Assembly: GCA_046565865.1 (NCBI GenBank)
Contig: JBKHXU010000028.1
Coordinates: forward strand, 1-6,378
Reading direction: 5' to 3'
DNA length: 6,378 nt
Source: JBKHXU01 sp046565865
Lineage (GTDB): Bacteria; Pseudomonadota; Gammaproteobacteria; Acidiferrobacterales; Sulfurifustaceae
Part shown: piece after piece, positions 1 to 4,487 of the stretch
How positions within the stretch are numbered: the stretch's first letter is position 1
Layout of the letters: every line of letters starts with the position of its first letter
Program-made: the position numbers and the translations under genes
Notes under the pieces: model-generated
What the model was told of the DNA's origin: nothing
Seen by the model: the letters and a program-made list of their open reading frames with translations, nothing else
The model's database searches: none

Positions 1-23
1 GCGTCCGCGCCCTGGCGTCCTAA
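1..23 (+). CDS. C-terminal tail of a plus-strand gene, possibly ribosomal protein S20 (partial)
   Basis: Reading from base 3, the plus strand gives the codons Val-Arg-Ala-Leu-Ala-Ser and then a TAA stop at 21-23. Bases 1-2 would be the end of the previous codon. Three things suggest a real gene end: the stop sits a few bases before a hairpin followed by T-rich sequence on the same strand, proB converges on it, and S20 proteins commonly end in a similar short Leu-Ala-rich tail. rpsT also lies near the rplU-rpmA-obgE-proB cluster in a number of gammaproteobacteria, as I recall. Six residues cannot identify a protein, so the S20 assignment is a context-based guess. The stop could also be a chance in-frame TAA. 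Confidence 0.33.
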
Positions 24-29
24 CTCTCG

Positions 30-54
30 TCCCCGCGCAAGCGGGGATTTCGTT
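30..54 (+). terminator. Hairpin between convergent genes, probable intrinsic terminator
   Basis: The sequence CCCCGC-GCAA-GCGGGG (31-46) forms a perfect 6-bp GC stem with a 4-nt loop, extended by a T-A pair (30/47). On the plus strand it is followed by ATTTCGTTTT, a broken T-rich tract, so it fits best as the terminator of the gene ending at base 23. On the minus strand it begins 8 nt past the proB stop codon. In that direction the A-rich side comes first and no U tract follows, so it would be weak for proB but could still protect the 3' end of the mRNA. Similar GC palindromes also occur as dispersed repeats in many proteobacteria, which one copy cannot exclude. Confidence 0.6.
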
Positions 55-1185
55 TTACACCACCACCATATTGTCGCGACCGATCAACTCCGGCTCGTCG
101 ACATATCCCAGAATCGATTCGATTTCATCGCTCGCGTGGCCGATGATGCGCCGCGCATCGTCCGCGCTGTAGTTAATGAGCCCACGCGCCACCTCGGCGC
201 CGGCAGCATCGACGCAGGCGACGATCTCGCCGCGCCCGAAGTTGCCGTCGACCGCCTTCACGCCGATCGGCAACAAGCTCTTGCCCGCCTCGCGGATCGC
301 TTTGACGGCGCCGGCGTCGATTGCCAACCGACCGCGCACGACCAGTTGACCGGCGAGCCACTGCTTGCGCGCCGCCATACGCGTCTGCGCAGGCTGCAGG
401 TACGTCCCAATCGGGTCGCCATTGAGCAATCGCGGCACGACATTGGCCTCGCGCCCGGACGCGATCACCGTCGCCGCACCCGAGCGCGCCGCCTTTTCCG
501 CCGCCAATAACTTAGTGCGCATCCCGCCGCGCCCTAGCGATCCGGAACCGCCGGCCATGGCCAATAAACGGGCGTCGCCGGCCATACCTTCCTGCACCAG
601 CGGCGCGGTCGGATCCTGACGCGGGTCCCGCTCGAACAAACCTTTCTGATCGGTCAATATCAACAACACGTCTGCCTCGACCAGGTTGGCGACCAGCGCC
701 GCCAAGGTATCGTTATCGCTGAAACGAATCTCTTCGGTGGCAACGGTGTCGTTCTCGTTGATGACAGGCACCACCCGAAAATCGAGCAACGCGCGCAGCG
801 TGCTGCGCGCGTTCAAATAACGCTGGCGATGCGTCAAGTCGTCGTGCGTCAGCAGCACCTGCGCGGCCTGAATACCGTGCGTCTCGAACGCCGCTTCATA
901 CGCGCGCACCAACCCCATTTGTCCGACCGCTGCCATGGCCTGCAGCTCGTACAGCGCATGCGGTCGGGTGCTGCGGCCGAGCCGCTGCATGCCGGCCGCG
1001 ACCGCACCCGAGGTGACGATCGCGATCTCGATGCCGGCGCGATGCAAGCCCGCAAGTTGCTCGACCCAGGTGGCAATCGCGCGCGTATCCAGACGCTGGC
1101 CGCCATCGGTCAGCAACGCGCTGCCGATCTTGACCACGATGCGGCGCGCGCGCCGCAGCGCCGCGCGATTATTCGGCATGGACAC
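55..1185 (-). CDS. proB: Glutamate 5-kinase (gamma-glutamyl kinase)
   Basis: ProB phosphorylates L-glutamate with ATP to gamma-glutamyl phosphate, the first and usually proline-inhibited step of cytosolic proline synthesis. ProA, the next enzyme, is not in the window. The 376-residue protein is close to the 367 of E. coli. An amino-acid kinase fold covers about residues 14-260: VVKIGS with Lys19, a TSGAVAAG loop (58-65), the substrate loop NENDTV (143-148), FSDNDT (155-160), TDQKGLF (178-184) and a GGMRTK nucleotide loop. A C-terminal PUA domain (about 282-360) contains LLPIGVKAVDGNFGRGE. The start is GTG at 1185, chosen because AGGAG lies 7 nt upstream. An ATG two codons later (1179) is possible but sits about 13 nt from that site. 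The first 17 nt overlap the end of obgE, so translation is probably coupled. It is likely the last gene of the obgE transcript. Confidence 0.97.
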   Translation of the reverse strand: MSMPNNRAALRRARRIVVKIGSALLTDGGQRLDTRAIATWVEQLAGLHRAGIEIAIVTSGAVAAGMQRLGRSTRPHALYELQAMAAVGQMGLVRAYEAAFETHGIQAAQVLLTHDDLTHRQRYLNARSTLRALLDFRVVPVINENDTVATEEIRFSDNDTLAALVANLVEADVLLILTDQKGLFERDPRQDPTAPLVQEGMAGDARLLAMAGGSGSLGRGGMRTKLLAAEKAARSGAATVIASGREANVVPRLLNGDPIGTYLQPAQTRMAARKQWLAGQLVVRGRLAIDAGAVKAIREAGKSLLPIGVKAVDGNFGRGEIVACVDAAGAEVARGLINYSADDARRIIGHASDEIESILGYVDEPELIGRDNMVVV

Positions 1186-2209
1186 GGACTTGCTCCTGTT
1201 TCAGCTGTTCCAACCGGCGCATCAGATCGCGAATCAACGCGGTGCAACCCTCGCCGGTCGCCGCCGAGATCGCGTACACCGGTCCGCGCCAGCGGAGATG
1301 CTTCACTAATGCGTCGCGTCGCGTCGCGCGCTCGTCATCGGCAAGCAAATCCATTTTGTTCAACACCAACCACCGCTCGCGCTGGCCGAGTTCGGCGCTG
1401 AACTTATTGAGTTCGCGGATAATGGCGGTGGCATCTTCGGCCGGGTCGGCGTCAGCGGCGATTGGCGCCATATCGATCAAATGCAACAGCACCCGGGTGC
1501 GATTCAGATGGCGCAAAAACTGAATTCCCAACCCCGCGCCCTCGGCCGCACCTTCGATCAAACCTGGAATATCGGCGATCACGAAGCTGCGATCGGTTTC
1601 CACTCGCACCACACCAAGGTTTGGGTGCAGCGTCGTAAAAGGGTAGTCCGCGACTTTCGGCCGCGCGTCCGTCACCTGGCGCAAGAACGTCGACTTGCCG
1701 GCATTCGGCATACCGAGCAGACCGACATCGGCCAACACCTGCAGCTCAAGTTTAAGCTCGCGCGTTTCGCCCGGCGTGCCGGGCGTCGTACGCCGTGGCG
1801 TGCGATTCACGCTCGACTTGAAGCGCGTATTGCCCAACCCGCCCTTGCCGCCACGCGCGACAAGTAGTCGCTCGCCGTCGCGCGTAATCTCGCCGATCAG
1901 CTCGTCGGAATCGGCGTCGAGCACGCGCGTGCCGAGCGCAACGCGGATAAGAAGATCCTCGCCCCCACGTCCGCTGCAGTTGCGCCCACCGCCCTTTTCG
2001 CCATGCGGCGCGCGAAACACGCGCGTGTGCCGGAAGTCGGCGAGCGTATTGAGGTCGGTGTGTCCGACGAGATAAACGCTGCCACCATCGCCGCCGTCAC
2101 CGCCGTCCGGCCCACCGCGCGGAATGAACTTCTCGCGGCGAAAGCTCAACGCGCCGTTACCGCCGTTGCCGGCTTCGACGCGGATAGTGGCCTCATCGAC
2201 GAATTTCAT
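1169..2209 (-). CDS. obgE: Obg-family GTPase (ObgE/CgtA)
   Basis: Obg proteins are essential, slowly hydrolysing GTPases that bind the 50S subunit late in assembly and are linked to ppGpp responses and chromosome segregation. The 346-residue protein has the Gly-rich Obg fold (about 1-158), including GGPDGGDGGDGG (32-43) and the HGEKGGGRNCSGRGGED stretch (69-85). The GTPase domain starts near 160: P-loop GMPNAGKST (166-174), switch I YPFTTLHPN (189-197), G3 DIPGLIEGA (213-221), G4 NKMD (284-287) and G5 ISAATG (314-319). It is shorter than the 390-residue E. coli protein and lacks a long acidic C-terminal tail, ending in a Gln/Arg-containing helix. The ATG at 2209 opens the canonical MKFVDEA N-terminus. 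No good Shine-Dalgarno sequence precedes it. A strong terminator ends about 22 nt upstream, so expression probably depends on read-through from rplU-rpmA or on an unrecognised promoter. Confidence 0.98.
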   Translation of the reverse strand: MKFVDEATIRVEAGNGGNGALSFRREKFIPRGGPDGGDGGDGGSVYLVGHTDLNTLADFRHTRVFRAPHGEKGGGRNCSGRGGEDLLIRVALGTRVLDADSDELIGEITRDGERLLVARGGKGGLGNTRFKSSVNRTPRRTTPGTPGETRELKLELQVLADVGLLGMPNAGKSTFLRQVTDARPKVADYPFTTLHPNLGVVRVETDRSFVIADIPGLIEGAAEGAGLGIQFLRHLNRTRVLLHLIDMAPIAADADPAEDATAIIRELNKFSAELGQRERWLVLNKMDLLADDERATRRDALVKHLRWRGPVYAISAATGEGCTALIRDLMRRLEQLKQEQVRVHAE

Positions 2210-2231
2210 GGGCGGAGTTTCGGTTAGAAAT

Positions 2232-2271
2232 GAAAAATAAAAAACCCCGCTTCGTTGCCAAAGCGGGGTTT
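2232..2271 (-). terminator. Intrinsic terminator after rpmA, in front of obgE
   Basis: A perfect 11-bp stem (2242-2252 paired with 2261-2271, AAACCCCGCTT with AAGCGGGGTTT) encloses an 8-nt loop. On the minus strand the stem runs directly into TTTTTTATTTTT, the expected U tract, starting 23 nt past the rpmA stop codon. On the plus strand only three T residues follow, so it works mainly for the ribosomal-protein transcript. Its 3' end lies about 22 nt from the obgE start codon. Because rplU, rpmA and obgE all run in the same direction, the structure probably acts as an attenuator that lets only part of the transcription into obgE-proB. Confidence 0.9.
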
Positions 2272-2294
2272 CGGTATATCACTCGCTTAACGAA

Positions 2295-2552
2295 TCAGCC
2301 TGGCAACACACTCACGGTCTTGCGGCTGCGCGGGCCTTTGATGTCGAACTTCACCCGACCGTCGATCTTAGCGAACAAGGTATCATCCTTGCCGATGCCG
2401 ACGTTGGTGCCGGGATGAAACTGAGTTCCACGTTGCCGCACCAATATATTACCGGCCAGTACCTGCTCACCGGCGAAGCGTTTGACGCCGAGTCGCTGCG
2501 CGTGGGAGTCGCGCCCGTTGCGGGAACTGCCGCCTGCCTTTTTATGTGCCAT
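2295..2552 (-). CDS. rpmA: 50S ribosomal protein L27
   Basis: L27 is a bacterial large-subunit protein whose N-terminal tail reaches towards the peptidyl-transferase centre and contacts tRNA. The product is 85 residues, the normal bacterial length. It begins MAHKKAGGSSRNGRDS and continues with RLGVKRFAGE, GNILVRQRG and GIGKDDTLFA, all typical of L27. The N-terminus is the direct MAHKKAGG form, without the cleaved extension found in Firmicutes. The reading frame stays open far upstream to about 3065, but that part overlaps rplU in another frame and resembles no ribosomal protein. ATG at 2552 is therefore the start, with GGAG 6 nt upstream in the 11-nt gap after rplU. It is co-transcribed with rplU and followed by a strong terminator. 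Confidence 0.98.
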   Translation of the reverse strand: MAHKKAGGSSRNGRDSHAQRLGVKRFAGEQVLAGNILVRQRGTQFHPGTNVGIGKDDTLFAKIDGRVKFDIKGPRSRKTVSVLPG

Positions 2553-2563
2553 CGCTGTCTCCG

Positions 2564-2899
2564 TTACGCCTGCTTGGCAGCGGCGCTGACGCCGGCCACG
2601 GCGGTGATCTCGAGTTCGGTGTAGTCCTGCCGGTGCCCGGCACTGCGGCGATAGTTCTTGCGGCGGCGCAGCTTGAAGATATGCACCTTGTCGCCGCGCC
2701 CGTGCGCGCGAACCTTGGCGGTTACGGTGGTTTGCGCCAGTGTCGGCGTACCGAAGCGGGTGCCGCTGTCGTCCGCGACCAGCAGCACGCGGTCGAGATC
2801 GACCGAGGCGCCTTCGGCGGCGTCGAGCTTCTCGACCCGGATAACGTCGCCGGGCGCCACCCGATATTGTTTGCCGCCACTCTCTATAACCGCGTACAT
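2564..2899 (-). CDS. rplU: 50S ribosomal protein L21
   Basis: L21 binds 23S rRNA and is incorporated during assembly of the large subunit. The 111-residue protein starts MYAVIESGGKQYRV, the usual L21 N-terminus, and has the basic RNA-binding signature HIFKLRRRKNYRRSAGHRQ (73-91) followed by TEL. It is slightly longer than the 103 residues of E. coli because of an Ala-rich C-terminal tail (AGVSAAAKQA), which is within family variation. The frame is open 23 codons further upstream. ATG at 2899 is preferred because the conserved N-terminus begins there and AGGAG lies 7 nt before it. It is the first gene of the rplU-rpmA unit, with a recognisable promoter about 70 nt upstream and a leader hairpin that can cover the Shine-Dalgarno sequence. 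Confidence 0.98.
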   Translation of the reverse strand: MYAVIESGGKQYRVAPGDVIRVEKLDAAEGASVDLDRVLLVADDSGTRFGTPTLAQTTVTAKVRAHGRGDKVHIFKLRRRKNYRRSAGHRQDYTELEITAVAGVSAAAKQA

Positions 2900-2906
2900 G
2901 AACCTT

Positions 2907-2940
2907 CTCCTGTGTCGGGCACAAACGCCCGCCAAAGGAG
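2907..2940 (-). promoter_or_regulatory. rplU leader hairpin pairing with the Shine-Dalgarno sequence
   Basis: On the minus-strand RNA, CTCCT (2940-2936) can pair with AGGAG (2911-2907), the Shine-Dalgarno sequence of rplU. Inside this lie two more pairs (2934-2913, 2933-2914) and then a perfect 5-bp stem CGGGC/GCCCG (2931-2927 with 2920-2916) closed by the 6-nt loop GTTTGT. Two 1x1 mismatches (2935/2912 and 2932/2915) separate the blocks, giving 12 base pairs in all. The pairing is read directly from the sequence. Control by L21 or another ribosomal protein is inferred by analogy with other ribosomal-protein leaders, and chance pairing is possible. Confidence 0.5.
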
Positions 2941-2967
2941 CGCGCGTGGACCCGTAAAAAGGCGGCA

Positions 2968-2996
2968 ATTCTAACGAGGGGCCCCATAGGCGTCAA
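2968..2996 (-). promoter_or_regulatory. Sigma70-type promoter of rplU-rpmA
   Basis: On the minus strand the -35 box TTGACG (2996-2991) and the -10 box TAGAAT (2973-2968) are separated by exactly 17 nt, and each matches the consensus at five of six positions. Transcription would start near 2961-2960, giving a leader of about 60 nt. The stretch after the -10 box reads TGCCGCC, a GC-rich discriminator of the kind found at stable-RNA and ribosomal-protein promoters that are repressed by ppGpp and DksA. The stringent response is inferred. The -35 box lies 5 bp from the -35 box of the opposing ispB promoter. Confidence 0.8.
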
Positions 2997-3001
2997 ATAA
3001 C

Positions 3002-3031
3002 TTGACAGGTTTTGCGGCCGGCCCCTAGCAT
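3002..3031 (+). promoter_or_regulatory. Sigma70-type promoter of ispB (and tRNA-Pro)
   Basis: A consensus -35 box TTGACA (3002-3007) is followed after 18 nt by TAGCAT (3026-3031), which matches the -10 consensus at four of six positions. Transcription would start near 3038, leaving a leader of about 27 nt before the ispB ATG. It is the only convincing plus-strand promoter in the 165-bp gap between rplU and ispB. Because the tRNA gene follows ispB by 6 nt, the same promoter may also supply the tRNA. Confidence 0.65.
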
Positions 3032-3064
3032 GCGGGCCCGATTCGTCCGACACCCCTTTCCCCA

Positions 3065-4033
3065 ATGACCTTCGACGCCATCAAGGCGCTGGTTCGCGAC
3101 GACCTCGCCGCCGTGGACCAAGAGATTCGCGCCCGGCTGCAATCCGAGGTGGCGCTGATCAATCAGCTGGCGGGGTACCTGATCGCGGGCGGCGGCAAGC
3201 GGCTGCGTCCGTTGATCGTGCTGCTCGCGGCCAGGGCGCTGGGTTACACCGGCCGCGCCCATATCGCGCTGGCGACGATCATCGAATTTATCCATAGCGC
3301 CACGCTGCTGCACGACGACGTGGTGGATGCCTCGCAGATGCGCCGCGGACGAACTACGGCCAATGCCGTGTGGGGCAACGAAGCGGCGGTCCTGGTCGGC
3401 GACTTTATGTACTCGCGCGCGTTCGAGCTCATGGTCGAGCTCAATAACATGCGCGTCATGGCCATTCTCGCGCATACCACCAATACGATCGCTAAGGGCG
3501 AGGTGCTGCAACTGCTCAACTGCCACGATCCGGAAACGACCGAGGACCGGTATCTGGCGGTCATCCAGGCCAAGACCGCCAAGCTATTCGAGGCCTCGGC
3601 GCGGCTGGCGGCGGTGGTAAACGGCGATGGCGAGCGGGTGGAAACCGCGCTCGCCAGCTACGGCTCGCACCTTGGCACCGCGTTTCAACTGGTCGACGAC
3701 GCGCTCGACTATGGTCGCGACAACCCGGCGCTCGATAAGAACGTCGGCGACGATCTGTCCGAAGGCAATCCGACATTGCCGTTGATCCACGCCTTGCGCA
3801 ATGGCACCGCCACCCAGCAGGCGCTCATTCGCAGCGCAATCGAGACCGGCGGTGGCGAACAGATCGAGGCCGTGGTCGATGCAATTGAATCGGCCGGGTC
3901 CATCGCTTACACTGCCGGCCGGGCGCAAGTCGAGGCCGAGCGCGCGCGACAGGCGCTCGAACCTCTCCCGGACTCGCCGTACAAACAGGCCCTGCTCGAC
4001 TTGGCCTACTTTTCCATCCATCGCGATCACTAG
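3065..4033 (+). CDS. ispB: Octaprenyl diphosphate synthase (long-chain trans-polyprenyl synthase)
   Basis: IspB condenses farnesyl diphosphate with isopentenyl diphosphate units to make the all-trans C40-type chain that becomes the side chain of ubiquinone and menaquinone. It is a cytosolic all-helical enzyme. The 322-residue length is normal. GGGKRLRP (42-49) binds isopentenyl diphosphate. The first Asp-rich motif is DDVVD (84-88) followed by MRRG (92-95). The second is DDALD (211-215), followed by KNVGDDLSEGNPTLPLIHAL. The exact chain length cannot be read from the sequence, so it could be an octaprenyl or a close homologue such as a nonaprenyl synthase. ATG at 3065 fits the usual MxFDxIKALV N-terminus but has no Shine-Dalgarno sequence; a pyrimidine-rich stretch precedes it. 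It diverges from rplU and ends 6 nt before tRNA-Pro. Confidence 0.96.
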   Translation: MTFDAIKALVRDDLAAVDQEIRARLQSEVALINQLAGYLIAGGGKRLRPLIVLLAARALGYTGRAHIALATIIEFIHSATLLHDDVVDASQMRRGRTTANAVWGNEAAVLVGDFMYSRAFELMVELNNMRVMAILAHTTNTIAKGEVLQLLNCHDPETTEDRYLAVIQAKTAKLFEASARLAAVVNGDGERVETALASYGSHLGTAFQLVDDALDYGRDNPALDKNVGDDLSEGNPTLPLIHALRNGTATQQALIRSAIETGGGEQIEAVVDAIESAGSIAYTAGRAQVEAERARQALEPLPDSPYKQALLDLAYFSIHRDH

Positions 4034-4039
4034 TCGTTT

Positions 4040-4116
4040 CGGGGTGTAGCTCAGCCTGGTAGAGCACTTGCTTCGGGAGCAAGGGGCCGGAGGTTCAAAT
4101 CCTCTCACCCCGACCA
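4040..4116 (+). tRNA. tRNA-Pro, anticodon CGG
   Basis: The 77-nt gene folds as a complete cloverleaf. The acceptor stem CGGGGTG pairs perfectly with CACCCCG (4106-4112). The D-arm is GCTC/GAGC, the anticodon stem is CTTGC/GCAAG with loop TTCGGGA, and the T-arm is GGAGG-TTCAAAT-CCTCT. The anticodon CGG at 4074-4076 reads the proline codon CCG, which is common in the GC-rich genes here. The C1-G72 pair is a feature of bacterial proline tRNAs, A73 is the discriminator, and CCA is encoded (4114-4116). The closest familiar relative is E. coli proK. It starts 6 nt after the ispB stop and has no promoter of its own that I can see, so it is probably cut from the ispB transcript. Confidence 0.98.
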
Positions 4117-4205
4117 TTCATCCAGCCATCCATGGCGCAACGTCACATTTCGAATCCTTGCCCTGCAGATCCCGCTGCAGACGCTTACCGTATATAGGCA
4201 CCTTT

Positions 4206-4430
4206 ATGGGCAGCGGTCTGATTCGCCTTGCTGTCATTCTTCTGCTTGTCTGGCTCGCCTTTCGCATCGTCCGCCACCTAATGGGGCGGTATCGTCAGAC
4301 GGAGCGGCCCGAGCCGGCGGCCATCCCAAAAATGCTCCCCTGCGCCCGCTGCGGCGTGCACATCCCGGAAGACCAGGCGTTCCGACTCGGCGACCGGGTG
4401 TATTGCGAGGAGCACCGGCCGGCACGCTAA
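4206..4430 (+). CDS. Small PP0621-like protein: one membrane helix plus zinc ribbon
   Basis: A 74-residue protein of unknown function. Residues 5-22 form a hydrophobic helix (LIRLAVILLLVWLAFRIV) followed by a basic stretch, which suggests an N-terminal membrane anchor with the rest in the cytoplasm. After a Pro/Glu-rich linker (33-41) comes CARCGVHIPEDQAF (46-59) and then YCEEH (66-70). The spacing C46-x2-C49 with C67-x2-H70 would make a four-ligand zinc ribbon. This layout matches the small proteobacterial family named after Pseudomonas putida PP0621, recalled from memory. The frame is open upstream into the tRNA, so ATG at 4206 is chosen because the hydrophobic helix begins just after it; the ribosome site is weak (AGG about 8 nt upstream). 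It lies between tRNA-Pro and pilS, 57 nt before pilS, which hints at co-expression with the pilin regulators. No function should be assumed. Confidence 0.88.
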   Translation: MGSGLIRLAVILLLVWLAFRIVRHLMGRYRQTERPEPAAIPKMLPCARCGVHIPEDQAFRLGDRVYCEEHRPAR

Positions 4431-4487
4431 GAGAGTGTCAGCGCAAGTCGTTTTGCCAGTTAGGAAAATGTGTGCTAAGCCACTACC

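Noticed and set aside
1311..1328. Tandem GCGTC repeat inside obgE, a possible slippage tract
   Set aside because: Only three full copies, in a conserved gene with an intact frame; this fits GC-rich codon use and is too short to suggest phase variation.
2553..3065. Open frame extending rpmA upstream to about 3065 (256 codons in total)
   Set aside because: It covers rplU and the promoter gap in a different frame, and the added residues are an Arg/Gly-rich composition typical of GC-rich shadow frames. The conserved L27 N-terminus at 2552 fixes the start.
55..4116. Proline theme linking proB and tRNA-Pro(CGG)
   Set aside because: They lie on opposite strands about 3 kb apart in different transcripts; the shared amino acid is most likely coincidence.
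3244..4117. Several long minus-strand frames opposite ispB, and plus-strand frames opposite proB and obgE
   Set aside because: They overlap well-supported genes, lack ribosome sites and recognisable motifs, and are expected from codon bias in GC-rich DNA.
4163..4180. CTGCAG-ATCCCG-CTGCAG hairpin between tRNA-Pro and the small membrane protein gene
   Set aside because: A 6-bp stem with no T tract after it; the two arms are the same palindromic hexamer, so it may be chance. It is not convincing as a terminator.
4092..4205. tRNA-Pro 3' end as an integration site for a mobile element
   Set aside because: No integrase, no direct repeat of the tRNA end and no change in base composition follow; the next genes are core-type genes.
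4453..4481. Possible pilS promoter, TTGCCA with a weak TAAGCC box
   Set aside because: The -10 match is poor and the start would fall on the pilS ATG itself. The upstream small gene can supply transcription.
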